Origin: Heterotrichella gracilis
Lineage: Eukaryota > Sar > Xanthophyceae > Tribonematales > Xanthonemataceae
Reading direction: 5' to 3'
Assembly (NCBI GenBank): GCA_032358255.1
Contig: JAULBX010024739.1
Coordinates: 1 to 64,000, forward strand
DNA length: 64,000 bases
Shown here: one piece after another, positions 1 to 13,484 of the stretch
Position numbering within the stretch: the first letter of the stretch is position 1
Layout: every line of letters begins with the position of its first letter
Notes under the pieces: model-generated
Database searches by the model: none
What the model was told of the DNA's origin: nothing
The model's input: the letters and a program-made list of their open reading frames with translations, nothing else
Translations under genes and position numbers: made by a program

Positions 1-3000
1 CCGCCCCCCCCGCCCCCCCCACCCCACGCCCCGCCCGCGCCGCCGCCCCCCTCCCGCTGCCAGCCCCCCGCCCCACCCCCCCTGGCTCCCCCTCCGCCGC
101 CATCCCCGCCTGCGTAGCCTTCTTCAGCTCCCCTGTAAACCCCCGCACCTCCCGCCGCAGGAGGGTGTTCATGTGGGCCACGTACTCGTCCCGCAGGGGC
201 TGCAGGCAGCTGGGCTGGAGCGCGCGCATCACCTGGGGAGGTAAAGGGGTGAAGAAGGTCAGTTGTAGGGAGGGGGTTTAGGGCTTTAACCCATTTGGCA
301 GAGATTTGTTAAAAGCTTTTAAGCCCATTTGCCTAGTTAAAGCACAGGTGGGTCCGGCCTAAACTCAAATGCCCTGCCCAACTTCAAAAGCCATGCCCGG
401 TTTTAAAGCCATGCCAAATTGAAAGCCAAAGGCCCCACCCGCCACCCAACCCCCCACCTGCAGCAGGGGGTCCAGCGCCTTGAGCCGAGCCCTCAGCTCC
501 TGATGCTCAGGCAGCCCCTTGGCATAGCCTTGGGCACGATTGAGTCCCGCTGAGATGAGGGTGGTCAGCTCCGAAACAACAAACTTGGATGCGCGTTCAA
601 CAAAGATGCGGCTGAAGGCACTGAGGCGATCCCGCTGGTCGCGCACAGCCTGTAAGGGTTGAAAGAGTGTGTTTGTTGGTGGTGGACGGCCTGGTTAGGG
701 TTTTGGGGGCACGCCAAAGCCTAGCCAAATCCAAGCAGATTCCTTGCAAACCGGGCAAAGCAAACTCTGGTCAAAGGATGGCCAAATCCTGGGCAAACCC
801 TAGCCAACACCCTAGCCACACCTGCATGTTTGCCATGCTCTCAGGTAGCGCGTCCTCCCCCTCCCCCTCCCGCAGCGCGTTTATGTGATCGTACAAGTCC
901 CACCCTGCTGCCGATACCCGGTCCACGCTGCACAGGGGGAGAAGGGGGGGGGGGAGAGAGGTCAGCGGTGGGGACAGGTAGTGGGGAGAGGCAAGGGGTG
1001 GTGTGGTGCTCCAGTATATGCAGGAGGGGAGGGTGTCACTCTGAACGGGGTAAATAATAGCATTAACCAGCGCACACGCTGGAGCACATGTACCTCATTT
1101 GGTTGCTGATATGCACAAGCAGTAAACCTTAAACCCTAAACCTTATACCCTAAACCCTGCAACGGTATTTGCTCCAGCAACTGTAGATTCCCGCAAGGCA
1201 GATAACAAGGCAGTACCAGGGTATGATATATGTCCCGTGCCCCGCATCTCCCCTTATTTCCCTCTACACCCTCCCCCTCCCCCCCCCCTCGCTTTCCCTC
1301 CCCACTCACTCTGTTATCCTTATCTCCCCTGTGAGCAGCGCGCTCTCAGTTGCTGTGGACAGCGTGAGGCGAGTCAGCAGGCCCTCAAGGGAAGACAGCA
1401 GCTTGGAGTGGTTGCGGGCCTGGGGAGGGAATTGGAGACAAGGGGTGAAGGGGTCGGAGGGGGCAGGGGAGAGAAGGGGAACTGTATGAAGCTTGCCCTG
1501 AGGGTTTAGGGTTTAGAGTTTAGGGTTGCGCCTGTGCATGAGCCACCCCAAACATATACATCACAAACACACACACCTGCGTATGTGTCTGTCCCATCCC
1601 CATCACACACCACGATAGCTACATCACCCCGCAGGCGAAGCAGCTCCTGGCCAAACCCCCACCATCACTCTTCCTCCACCACCACCACCACCACCACCAC
1701 ACCCCCCACCTGCAGCTCCAGGCGGTTGTTCCTGCTCTCGATGGTAGCTATATCATCCCGCATGTGGCGCAGCTTCAGGTCAAAAATGCTCAAGTGCTCC
1801 TCCACATCCGCCACCCCATCGAGCACCGCAGTGAGGGCGCGCAGCACTCGGTCTACCAGGGGGCCGGATTCCAAAATGGAGTAGATGTTGGCATCCTGAA
1901 GAGGATTTTGACCAGGGTTTGGTTAGAATACTGGCTAGGCCTACGAAGGTTTCGGGCAGGGTTTGGGTTAGGGTTTTGGTGGGGTTTTGGTTGCGGTTTT
2001 GGTAAGGAATTTTGTGGCATGTCTAGGGCATATGTGGGGTGAGGGCGCACAGCACTCCGTCAACCAGGGGCCCGGACACCAGAATGGAGTAGATGTTGGC
2101 GTCCTGCGCAGGATTATGGTGGGGGTTTGGGTTGGAATACTGGCTAGGGTTTCAGTGAGGGGTTTGGTGAGGGTTTTTTTTCCGTGTGCAGAGTGTTTTG
2201 GCAGTCCTTCCCCTACTTTTCATGGACTATCCAACCCCCATTTTGGGTCGCGGTAGGGTTTTCCTCCACCCCACAATGCACACCCGTACCTCCAATAGGG
2301 TCAAGGTTGGGTTTCTGTCCATCACAACCCCCTTACCTCTAGGGCCAAATGCTCCTCCTGCAGCCTCTCCTGGAATTCCTCAAATTCGCCCACCCCCACA
2401 GATGACCCATCCAGAAGGGCCTGCACATCGGAAGAAAAGGAGGGTGACAGAGTTTAAATGATATGATCACTATGTCTTAGTACAACGGCATCTTCAATGA
2501 AAGCACACAGCCCTTGCCAAATCCCTAACCAGCACCCTTCCTACACTCACCACCCAAGTGCATGAAATCACACCACCACCACCCTCTATCCATCCATCCC
2601 TAACCCCCATATAGACATCACCATGGCACCCCCCTCTCACCTGCAAATCCTTTTCCTCCTTGGCCGACACCAGCGACACCGCCCCCTCCTCCATGGCTAT
2701 CCGCACCCCCTCCTCCCCGCCATAGTCCAGCAACCCACCCAGGTTGCGCCCCCCTGGAACCCCGGGGGCGGCCACCCCATTGGTGGCGCCAGGGCTAGTG
2801 GATGCGGCTGCGCCTGTGCCTGATCGAGTGGGGTGGAGTGTGTGGTTGAACATCGCATTGGAGGAAGCGAGTACGTGGTGGTGATGGGGGGGGGAAAGGC
2901 TGGCGAGGATGGTCAGGCATGCAAAAGTGGGAATAAAATATGGAACAATATTGGGGAATAATGAGAGGCGTCTAAAAAACACAATGTTGGCACAGGGTAC

Positions 3001-5072
3001 AAAAATGCCTTAACCCCCTGTGGGTTTGTAATTATAATACATCAGACGAATTATATTAGTAATGAACCCTGCCCTGCCCCACGCTCCTCCCCGGCTCCCC
3101 TCACCTGCCGCGTCCCCCCCGTTTGTGGTTTGTGACGCCATCCATTGCTCCACATCCCCCTCGATGCCAACAATCTGGGGCAGCCGGCTCTCATGCTTCC
3201 TGCAGGGTGTAAAGAGCACACACATACTCACCCATGCGCATGCCTACACACATATGGTATGCACATTTGGTAATGCATGCATCCCATACATACACAGATG
3301 CACAAAGCACACATGTAGACACATGCATGCGCGCATAGTGCGATACAGCACGAGCAAATATACACAGGCAACCCACAAATCCACAAGCTCCCGTGGCCTT
3401 GCAGGCATGCACATGCACATACATGCGCATACATGCACACAATTTGCCGCACATGCATTCGCCCCCACCCCCACCCCACCACCCCCGCCACACGCACTTG
3501 CAGAACCGGTACAGGCTAGCAAACCCCTCCCCCCGCTTGGCCCCGTTCTCAAACTGGAAGGCCAGGCGCGTCTCCTTGGCAAAGGCAGCGTTTGAGAAGA
3601 ACACCAGCGCCAGATAGGCCCTGCCGGTGGCATCTGGCTCTGGGAAAACCTCCACCCGAGTGAGGTGCTTGAGCTTCCATGTCTTGCCGATCTGGGGATT
3701 GGAAAAGGGAGGGGTGCGGTTGAATTGGGTAGGTTTTGGTGTGGGAGTGGGTGCTTTTAAGGGGCCAGGGGGGTGCAAGATTTGTAGGGGGAAAAGGGCG
3801 ACAGGTAGGCCCTGCCGGGGCATCGGGCTCTGGGAACACCTCCACCTCCACCCGAGTGAGGTGCTTGAGCTTCCTTGTCTTGCTGATTTGGGATGGGAAG
3901 TGGCAGATGAGGGGTATGTGGCGTGGGGGAGGTGCTAATGCACTGCAGTGGGTGCAAACCTTGGGTGGAGGGGTGAGGAGGGAAGGGGATTTGGGTGCCC
4001 CCTCGCGGGTACAGTAAACCCTAAACCTCAGCTGGTGTGTCCCTCCTTGTCGCTTGTACGCGTGCAGCTGCCCCGAGGAGCCCTAAACCCTAGACGCAAA
4101 CCCTAAAGCTTACCTGATACGTCCCTCCTTGCCGCTTGCACGCGTGCAGCTGGCCAGAGAAGCCCCTCTTCTTCACACTCCTTGCCGCAGTCACGCATAT
4201 CACGCGCTCCTTGCCCTGGGGCTGAAGGGTGGGGGGAGGGGTGGGGTGTAAAAGAGGCTGGGTACCGGTGGGTGGATGGGTGGGTGGTGAGGGGTGGGGT
4301 TGTGTTGCTTGGACGCAGCAAGCGTGAGGGGTGCGGTTGTGAGGGCGGCGCAGGGTGTGTGTGTGATATGATATGGCGGGTGCGGTGCGGGGAGAACTGT
4401 CCGGTGGCACACTGTTGAAGTGATACCCCAGAAGTTATGGTGCCACCCGAGGTGCCGTGCGTATTGTTCTGTGGCACACTGTTGAAGTGTGCAAGGGTGG
4501 GTGTTTTATGGTGGGTGGCAGGGTGGCACGCCAGTGTGGCTTACCTTTGGCAGGCGCTTGCGGGACCAAGCTGCGCCTGTTTGGGGGGTGCACTTGACAA
4601 CCTGGGGACAGAAACACGCAGTGGTGGGTGGGGTTTGGGGTTTGGGGTGTGAGGGGGGTATCAGCAGGGTGGGCAGATGCACCTGATATGCTAGATTGGG
4701 GAGCGACATAGAGAGGACTGCACTTTGTTCAACAGGAGGACAACCAGCCAGTGTGTCCGCAACAAACACTGCCATTTGAAGCTCCGTTGGGTTGCGCCAC
4801 TAGTTGGGTCCTTGGCGTGCAACACACCACGTGCTAAAATAGGGGCTGAAGGTAGAGGCCAGTTGAATAAACGAAGCCAATCGAGTTGGTTTGAGCGGGA
4901 GTTTGCTTATGCATGCATATGGGGCGGGGTTACATTGTGCCCTAACACGCTCCCTGCCCAATACCCCCCCAAACCCCGGCCCGTGGCTCACCTTGAACGC
5001 GCATATCACCCTGTCCTCTGTGCTCGAGAACACCTGCTCAATAGCCTTGAGCAGCGCAGGATCCTCCGACAT
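1..5072 (-). CDS. SEC3: Exocyst complex component SEC3 (3' end beyond window)
   Basis: Subunit of the exocyst, which tethers secretory vesicles to the plasma membrane; the N-terminal PH-like domain of the family binds PI(4,5)P2 and Rho-type GTPases. Twelve exons close in phase: 4992-5072, 4545-4601, 4114-4221, 3498-3691, 3105-3199, 2641-2819, 2337-2420, 1710-1895, 1310-1419, 822-927, 458-649, and 1-232 (open). About 541 residues are visible; plant SEC3 is near 890, so roughly 350 C-terminal residues lie off the left edge. The PH-like region spans residues 20-170 and includes WKLKHLTRVEV. The coiled-coil segment includes LSIFDLKLRHMRDDIATIES, nearly the plant SEC3 motif; exon 12 has the conserved TLLRREVRGF. 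The start is the only ATG that opens exon 1 in phase. Exons 3, 4 and 8 have diverged partial duplicates in neighbouring introns. Identification is firm; the end of exon 12 is uncertain because its tail is Gly-rich. Confidence 0.93.
1128..1526. repeat. Degenerate interstitial telomere-type heptamers in SEC3 introns
   Basis: At 1128-1158 four degenerate CCCTAAA-type units lie in tandem, and at 1499-1526 four TTTAGGG-type units flank the other side of exon 9. They are too short and diverged to be a chromosome end. The same heptamer recurs singly or in twos and threes in most introns of the window. Confidence 0.8.
2040..2105 (-). repeat. Echo of SEC3 exon 8 (acceptor edge)
   Basis: A direct copy of the first 66 or so bases of SEC3 exon 8 (source 1830-1895) lies in the upstream intron. 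It keeps the acceptor AG and still encodes DANIYSIL..SGPLVD..L.ALT with three replacements. The downstream intron sequence (GTTTGGNTTRGAATACTGGCTAGG-like) is copied too, so the unit is about 200 bp in tandem. Confidence 0.88.
3801..3889 (-). repeat. Echo of SEC3 exon 4 (acceptor edge)
   Basis: This is a diverged copy of 3611-3691, the 5' part of SEC3 exon 4 encoding GKTWKLKHLTRVEVFPEPDA. It sits in the intron immediately upstream of its source. A small duplication of CCACCT and several substitutions separate the copies, and the original acceptor is altered. Confidence 0.87.
4029..4083 (-). repeat. Echo of SEC3 exon 3 (donor edge) with telomere-like spacer
   Basis: This is a diverged copy of 4112-4166, the 3' end of SEC3 exon 3. 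It is separated from its source by AAACCCTAGACGCAAACCCTAAA, a degenerate telomere-type stretch. Confidence 0.87.
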
Positions 5073-6364
5073 CGCGACGGGTGTGGGTCACGCTACATGG
5101 GGCAACCTAGGCCTTGCCACGAGGGCGTGCGCATCGGGTTCTCTGACGGGCCGTGATCCGCGTATAATGCTGCCGTTGAGTTGTCAGATGGCAGTCAGAC
5201 GGGTGTGATAGGTGCCGTACTAAGGCTGTACCAAGCTTTGGGACAGTCACGGCATGTCTCCCGATGGGGTCCACGCCCAAGAGGCTCTATTGAACGAGGC
5301 CAGGTCGAGCAATGTCCAGTTTGAAACGCAGTGCAAGGGCTGGACAGGGCAGTTGTAGGTGGGATCCAGCCTTGAATTAGCCACGGCTAGGCGTATCGAG
5401 GAGTTGTGTGTTGAGGGTCCCAAGTGCAGCAGAGATTCACCCCAAGGGCAAAAAGGGTCTGCAGCAAAAGGAATGCCATTTTCTACTAAATCCCACCTGC
5501 ATCCACTGCAGGCACTGCTTCTGCCAGCACGTTGGAAGCAAACGCAGCAGGGCAGCTCGTGTGATGCATTTATGTGAGGCTTTGACAAGCACACAGTGGC
5601 AATTGCAAAGTCGCAGTTGACACCGCTTTCTTTAAGTTCCAACAAGCAGCATGGCATTGTCAAGCTGATCGTGATGCAGGTTGGCAATGCCCCCAGAAAA
5701 CCTGGTCCATCTGCCAGAACTGTTGTCAAGTTCCAACCGCAAAGCTGTTACACATGAACATGGCAAGTCAATTACACATTCTCATCCTGCGAAGGCGCAT
5801 GTAAACCCCGCACCCTCGGAGGCGTTCCAAACCCTTCACACAAAGCACATGCACCACTATGACAGAGCTTTTGCAAGCAACAACTCGATGTTGACCACAA
5901 GTGATGAGCTGTAGAAATGTCCATAAGAAGTGCTATGCACTCTCCATATGAGTGCTGGTAAATCTCACCCCGTAACCCATACTACAAACATCCATGCTGG
6001 TTGTATGATGCTGCCATACCCAGACATGCTTAAAAAATCCACTATTGCAATGGACACAGCAGCACAGGCAGATGGGGTATGTCTATATCAGGCCAATGGC
6101 TTGTCACTCTCACCTAATCCATACTTTGAGCAAAAAGCAACCCCAGGGAATAGTGCCCTTCCCAAAACCCCACCCCTCCTGCTGCTGCTGCTGCTGTTGG
6201 TGGTGTTGTTACTGCTGCAGCATCCCCCCCACCCCACCCTCGCCTTCCCCCTACCCCTGCAGGGCCTAGAACCCAACCCCCATCACAATGGGGCCCCCCC
6301 CCCCCCGTTTGCCCTACCCGTCACCCCCCGCCCCCCCCCCCCCCCCCCCCCGGCTGCATCACCC
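5073..6364. other. Spacer between SF1 (3' side) and SEC3 (5' side)
   Basis: Both flanking genes are on the minus strand, so this holds the SEC3 promoter and the SF1 3' UTR. I see no conserved coding exon. There is a short CTG run near 6178-6200 and C-rich runs at 6295-6350 just past the SF1 stop. A minus-strand TGTAA, the green-algal poly(A) signal, lies near 5746 and could serve SF1, but it is about 600 bases from the stop. Confidence 0.6.
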
Positions 6365-9300
6365 TCACGTGGGCAGCCCCCCCCTCTGCATTTCATTCAT
6401 GAACCGCTCATACTCATTCTCAACCTTGACCTCCGCACCGGGTGGCGGCGGGGGCGGGGGATGCGACGGCATGGGCGGCATCGGCGGGCCACCCGGCATG
6501 GGCGGCGGCGCACCGGGATACCCACTGCTGGGCAGCGGGGGTTGGAAGGAGGTGGATGTGCCCGGTGGCGGGGGTGGCGGCTGGCCATACCCTGGTGGGG
6601 GTGGTTGACCGTAGCCTCCCGGAGGCGGTGGCGGTGCCGCGCCGTACCCCGGCGGCGGCGCACCGTATTGGGGCGCGTACCCCAGGGGCGGGGGCGCATA
6701 GCCTGGGTACGCCGCTTGTGGCGGGTACCCTGGGTAGGCCGGCGGCGCGCCCGGGTAGGCCGGCGGCGGGGGACCGTACCCCGGCGGCGGCGGGCCGCCC
6801 GGCGGCGGGTGGTACGGCATGGTCGTCGGCCGCATGATGGGCGGGGCGGCGCCCGGCGGCCGCTGCTGCTGCTGGTGCTGCATGTCGGGCGGGAGCGCAC
6901 GCTGGCCCGCAATGCGCACCACCAGGGGCTTGTCCCCGCCCATGTTGTAGTTGTTGAGCGCCCGCAGCGCCGCCTGCGCCACCGCCGGCGAGGCCATGGT
7001 CACAAAGCCAAAGTTCTTCTTGTTGCCTGTCTCGCGGTCCTGCGCAGCAATGGGGGTGATTGTGAGTGGAGGGGTGAGTGAATACTATAATGGAGAATAT
7101 GAAGAAAAAGCCAGATAAATACATTATGTGCAGCATTGGAGCACAGCCGAGCCCTTTATCAATTTCCCCTTTCTAAATGCGCGCAGCGGCCACATGACGG
7201 TTCAATACTTCTGCCCAGGCGTTGCAGGCACAGGCGTACTACATTTTCTTTGCACAGCCATTGCAGACCAGAGGCCTTACAGGGTCATGAAGAACACACA
7301 GAGAATACACTTACCTTGACGATGCGCGCCTGGACCACGGGGCCGTAGGCGCCAAACAGCGCCGCCAGCGACTCGTCCGTCATGCTGGGCGGGAAAGCAG
7401 ACACATACAGCTTGGACTCGTCCTGCACCGGCTCGCCGCCGCTGCCAAACCCGCCGCCGCCGCCAAACCCGCCCCCACCGAAGCCGCCCATGGGCGGCAG
7501 GCGCGGCGCGGGGCCCTCCGACCGCACCCGCACGATCAGCGTCTTGCCCTCGATCACCTTGCCGCTCAGCGCCATGGAGGCGTTGCGCGCCGATGCGGAG
7601 TCCGCCATGTGGCAGAAGCCGTACCCGCGGCTCTGCCCCGTGGCCTGGTCCATGAAGAAAGAAATAAATAAATACGAATGAATAAAAAAATAATTTAAAA
7701 ATCATGAGTCAATAAATGAAGAAAAAAATACCGATAAGAATATCTACGCAGCCTGCCCAAGAACAGGCGCGCTGGATTAAGCAAGCAGATTTAACTAAGA
7801 GAAGGGCAGTGCAGGGTGGCACGGCCAAAGTACCCCCCATCCCCATGTGTGCTGGTTGTTGTAGTGCAGATTGAAGCAATTGCAACATCAGCAATAAAAA
7901 CATACAGTATATTTTGTGTACCTGATCCATGAGCACCACCGCGTGCAGCACAGAGCCAAAGGGCTCGAACATGGCGCGCATGGCGGCGTCGCCGATGGAT
8001 GGCGCCAGGTTGCCGACGTACAGCTTGCAGTCGTCGGGGAGGTCGTCCCCGGGACGCATGGGGCCCGGCCGGGGGCCGCCCTGGCCCCCGCCGGGGGTGG
8101 AGGCCATCCCCGGGGCTGGGCCACCGCCCAGCTCCGCCAGGAAAGCCTTGTACTCGTCGTCCTGCAGGGGAGGGATGTGCATTTACTTTATGTTAATTTC
8201 ATATTGTTTTGCTAAGGCATGGCGCACCATCACACCCCTCCCCCGCACCATGCACCATGTGTGCCCACAAGTTTCACGCCACATCGCCGTCCAAAACCCT
8301 CTACCCTAAGCCAAAACCCTACAAACTGTCACACCCGGAAGCGCCTTGGGGTATCCTGTCTTGATGAACCATCTGGACATCCTGCTTCACCTTCCCATCG
8401 TCAAGCGAGAGCTGGTTGCGCAGGATCCCAAACTGTTCACCAAGACAGGATACGCCACCTTTAGGGAGTGCATCCATTACTAAAGCATGCCGTGGAACCT
8501 GTGGGCACCCACCAAAGGGCCGGGGCTCCAGGGCTTGTCTCCAAATGGGTTGTACTGGCACAGGGTCTAAATGTATGCGCCCTTCAAACAGGGGCTTGAT
8601 GCAGACTAGACAGCAGCGCAGGGCAGCCACCCGGCATTAACCAGCAGCCTCCCAGCTCGCACCCTGTGCAACCCCATCATCCCCACACCAACGCCCACCA
8701 CCCTGCCCACCTCCTTCACCCACGCCACATTCTTGGCGCACCAGCCCACCACCTCCATGTCTACAGGCAGCTGATATACCACCCACCCACACCCACCCGC
8801 CCCCAACCACCAGTACACACCCACACCACCCACCTCCTTCACCGCGCCGCCACCATGCACGCGCGCCACGTCCTTGGCATACAGCTCCGCCACCTTGTCC
8901 TGCATGTCCTCGGGCAGCTGGTACACCTCCAGGGCAGCCTTGGGGCACTCAAACTGGCGGTGGCCCGTGTCGCCGCAGATGAAGCAGTACTGGTCGTCCT
9001 TGAGGGTGCCGTTGAGGGCCGCCAGCTCCCGCAGCTGCAGGCGCTTGTGCTCGTTGCGCGACTCGTCATCGGGCTTGAGCAGGTCGTCGATCATGACAGC
9101 GGCGGCGTCCACCTGCATTTGGTGTAGGGTTTGGGGGTTAGTGAAGGATTTGGGGCTGATGACGTCGACCTGTGGTGGGGTTAGGGTTTAGGGTTTGGGT
9201 TTGAGGTGAAGGGCTTGATCATGACTGCGGCGGCGTCCATCTGCGGCGGGGTTTGGGGGTTCAGAAGTTTGGGGTTTAGGGTTTCATCATGACGATGGCG

Positions 9301-11979
9301 GCGACCTGCGGGTGGGCAGTGGATTGGTGGGGGTGGGATTGAGGGTGTTAATCATGGGAAGGGTCTGGCTTGCGCAGGAACTGTGCATCAAGGTTTAGGG
9401 TTTTCTAACCCATGCACTCCCCGAAGTCACATTCGGGGTGCCCTACTGCTGCACCCTGGCTTAGGGTTTTGTGCACCAGGGTATGTAGGGTTTTGTGCAC
9501 CACTCACGTCCTCCTGCGTGTCCCCCGTGATGAGCACATGCAGCTCCTCGTCCTCCCCATAATCGTATTTGGGATCCCTGGCAGCGCCCTCCTTGACCGA
9601 CCCCCGCCCCCTGATGGCGATCTTGGTGTTGGTCTCCTTCTGCATGCGCTTCTGGGTGTTGCCGCGGGGGCCGATGATGAGGCCAATGAAGTTGTATCCC
9701 GGGTACTCCTTGATGGGGATCACGATCTTTTTGGTCTTCTTCAAGGGCCGGTAGTCTGCAGGGGCGGAATTGGCATGAGAACTGTCAGGAGACTTTAGGA
9801 TGCTGGCTGGTGCGACATTGAGGGCGACCTGCCTATATATATGGAATGCATACAACTGGCTGATTCACAATAGGGCCGATGATGAGGCCAATGAAGTTGT
9901 ATCCCGGGTACTCCTTGATGGGGATCACGATCTTCTTGGTCTTCTTCAAGAGCCGGTAGTCTGCGAGGAAAGCAGGGTGTGAACAGTGATTAACGGTGGA
10001 TGGAGCGAAAGTGGTTGCCCCGTTATACTGCATGTCACATGCCTGCGATGTACCCAAAACCCTAAACCCTAAACCCAGCCCATTCACCACCCAAAGTGGT
10101 GCAGCTGGTGTTTCGCTTGACAGGCTTGCTTGTGATACCCCAAAAACGAATGCAAGTGTATGTATGTGTCAATGCTTACACCAAGGTCATGCCCCGCAAG
10201 GGGCATGCAGTGGCATTGCAACTTTGTAAGGTTGCAATTGTGCGCCTCCCTCGATTGTCATCCATCAGCTGGCCGTGCAGCATGCATGCAGAGTGGATGC
10301 AGCGCGCCAGTGGCGTTGTAGCCTCACATGTTTAAACACATCGTGCGCCTGCTGTACCCTGACCATGAGAGACGGATGCAATTCGCCGTGCCTGGCGGCG
10401 CACAATGCATACGGTGCAAGGTGCAATCCGCGACCCCATCCCCCCACCCTTCTCCCCCCCGCCCCACCCCCCACCCCCAACATCTCCACCCCCTTTTCCC
10501 CCACCCCATTTCCCACCCACCCACCTGCCGGCGGCTTGTAGTTGGTATCCGTCTTGATCAGCTCCTCAATCAAATCCTGGCGACGCGCCATGAGCTTGTC
10601 GCGGTACCGCACCTCCCTTGTGTTCTGGCGGATGCCCATCTTGTCGTACACCGGCTCGGGGGAGGGCGAGCGCTGGCCCTCGGGCGGGATCTCGTACTCG
10701 TTGTTCAGGATGCGCCGGTTGACGTCGTTCAGCTCCTCGTGCAGACGCCGCACCTCCGGGTCGCCGGTGGCGGGGCCGCCCGTGAGCGAGGTGGGCAGCG
10801 ACACCTGCGGGAGGGGGAGGGGGTAGTATGGGTAAGGTTAGTTTAGATTGGCCTGGATTGGAACAGATTGCATGCATTCCAGTAAGGAAGGTGGGCAGTG
10901 TTGCCTGCGGCAGGTGATTAACTTTTTATGACTGCAATACGGTACTGAGCCAGTCGAGCAGCCAGGCTTGCAAATGAGGAAGCAGTGCAAGATGGAGGAG
11001 CAGTGTTGTGCAAACTGAATCTGAAGCCAAATTTGACGGTCAGCCTCAGAGGAAAAAAGGGGGCTAAAACACATTCTAAAACCCTACACACTATGTGCCA
11101 AGCACTTCCAGCCTGGGGCTAGTTGTACCCCCACGGCCTGATAACTAAACAGGTTGATTGGTGCAGCAGGGCAGGTGTGGAGTGTTCAGGAGTGGGAAAC
11201 ACTGCGGGACGCATATGCATGCATATGGCGGTACTGGCAATGAAGGCAAAGAATTGCTCTGCAGGTCCCCCAGAGGACGGGAGTGCCCTGTGGAATATAC
11301 CCATCAATGTCCTGCCCTATTACCATATGTAATGCAGCTGCCAGGAGTACTCTCTACCACCTGGCCCTGGGTGGGCTTGGCGCACCTTGATGCCGCCAGA
11401 CAGCACTATCTCTCCAGGCACCCCAGAGAAGATGGAGAGGGCACCGGAGGTGGAAGCTGGTGCAGCCGAGGGTGCTTCTGGATCCTCCCAGCGGCTCCTG
11501 CGTTTCCGTTTGGGTGCGGGCTCGGCCCCACCATCAGCGGTGGCAGGGGCCCCACCCTCCGGTGCTGGTGGTGCTGGGAGTGGGGGTGGTGGGGGGAGGG
11601 GGACGGGCTTGGGACCGCCCTTTGCGGCTTCAGCCCACTCCGCGATCACCTTCTCTGCTTCGGGGTCCTTGTAGGCTGGTGGGCCCCACTCGTACCTCCG
11701 TTTCACTGGGGGCGTGGGAGGGGCGGGGGCAGGGGGGAGGGTGGCATCACTGCTGCCGTTTGCTTGCCCGTCATCGAGGTGGGGCTCGGTGGGAGCGGTG
11801 GGTGCTGCGGGGGACTGGTCCGGGAGCTGGATGTAGTCTGGCTGCGATGCTTCTGGCTCCTCAATTGTGGTGGCATCGGCTGGGATAGCGGGCTGGGCAT
11901 CTGGGCCATCAGTGGTGGAAGGCACAGCCTGCTCCTCCAGAGCTCGCAAAAAGTCGTCCGCCTCCTGATGCACGTCCAT
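6365..11979 (-). CDS. SF1: Branch-point-binding splicing factor SF1/BBP with two RRMs
   Basis: Nuclear protein that binds the intron branch point in the early spliceosome and contacts U2AF65. Seven exons close in phase: 11386-11979, 10525-10804, 9508-9755, 8834-9112, 7922-8161, 7315-7644, 6365-7039; 881 residues. In order: U2AF-ligand-like basic-Trp motif KRKRRSRW (157-164) with a weaker KRRYEW near 93-98; helix-hairpin region with the conserved SPSP phospho-motif ([16 protein letters not shown]); KH domain with [19 protein letters not shown]; one CX2CX4HX4C zinc knuckle ([14 protein letters not shown]); RRM1 (KLYVGNL...GYGFCHM); a Gly-rich linker; RRM2 (KLYVSAF...FGFVTM); a Pro/Gly-rich tail. 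Plant SF1 usually has a single RRM, so the pair is unusual. The start is the first ATG of exon 1, shared with a divergent promoter toward petF. Exons 3 and 4 have echoes nearby. Identification is firm. Confidence 0.95.
8708..8780 (-). repeat. Echo of SF1 exon 4 (donor edge)
   Basis: This is a diverged copy of the end of SF1 exon 4 (source 8834-8925), still readable as VYQLP.DM...AK.VA...KEV, followed by a donor-like GT. It lies in the intron just downstream of its source. Confidence 0.75.
9150..9312 (-). repeat. Serial echoes of SF1 exon 4 acceptor edge
   Basis: Two clear and one weak short copies (about 25-30 bp) of the junction reading ATCATGACAGCGGCGGCGTC-CACCTGC (source 9088-9115) recur at roughly 9217-9245, 9285-9312 and 9158-9178. 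They alternate with TTTAGGG heptamers in the upstream intron. Confidence 0.75.
9872..9961 (-). repeat. Echo of SF1 KH-domain exon (exon 3, acceptor edge)
   Basis: A 90-bp copy of 9666-9755 sits 117 bp upstream of its source in the preceding intron. It retains an acceptor (GCAG before ACTACCGG) and encodes the KH core with one replacement (Pro to Leu) over about 30 codons. The nucleotide differences are very few, so this is one of the youngest echoes. A GT follows at the point where similarity ends, so it could be recognised as a cryptic exon. Confidence 0.93.
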
Positions 11980-12515
11980 CGCGTATGGCGTTAAGTTAAT
12001 ATTCAAAGGCTGGCCTGCTCATATGCCATGCGGAAGGGCAGCGTATCGAAACAAAGGGCTGCAACTAAAACAGGGGCTTATGCATGCAAAAGGGAATCTG
12101 CGCTCCCAGCAAGCTTCACGCATCAGAGTGACAGCCCGTTGACAGCAGACGACAACTCAGGTTTAAATAGTGGAAGTTCTGGCTCATCAGTGTGTACAAC
12201 CCTTGAGGAAACCCGTCTTTAAAGGGATGGGCCATGCATCGCCCCACCGCCGCCGCTCCCGCTGGCGTTTCCTGTGCAGGCACCCCCTTCTCAAGGGGCC
12301 CTAATGGAATGAATCACGTAAATATGGGCATTAGCAGCAGGCGCTCGAGTCCTTGGATCTCATATTATCCCCAGCCGCTGGAGCGTGTGGTGTGGCTAGC
12401 CCTGCCTGCCTTTTGCTGTACAGTTTACACTTCATAAAGGGACGGCTAGCCACCAGAACCATCGCTCAGGTTTCCTTCTCTTCCCTCGATACAGCCCAAC
12501 GCCCCATACTGCACA
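11980..12515. promoter_or_regulatory. Divergent promoter between SF1 (-) and petF (+)
   Basis: The 536 bases between the two start codons must carry both promoters. A possible TATA-like element for petF is TTCATAAAGG at 12431-12440, about 80 bases before its ATG, and GTTTAAATAG lies at 12161-12170. These are weak motif calls. Light control of petF would be expected from family knowledge but is not shown here. Confidence 0.4.

Positions 12516-13484
<969 letters not shown>

Noticed and set aside
5247-5729. Minus-strand open frame of 160 codons
   Set aside because: No domain, no splice context and ordinary composition; it lies in the SEC3-SF1 spacer.
5930-7081. Plus-strand open frame of 383 codons with Leu and Arg runs
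   Set aside because: It is antisense to the SF1 terminal exon and to CTG and C runs; the composition is that of a shadow frame and nothing in it resembles a protein.
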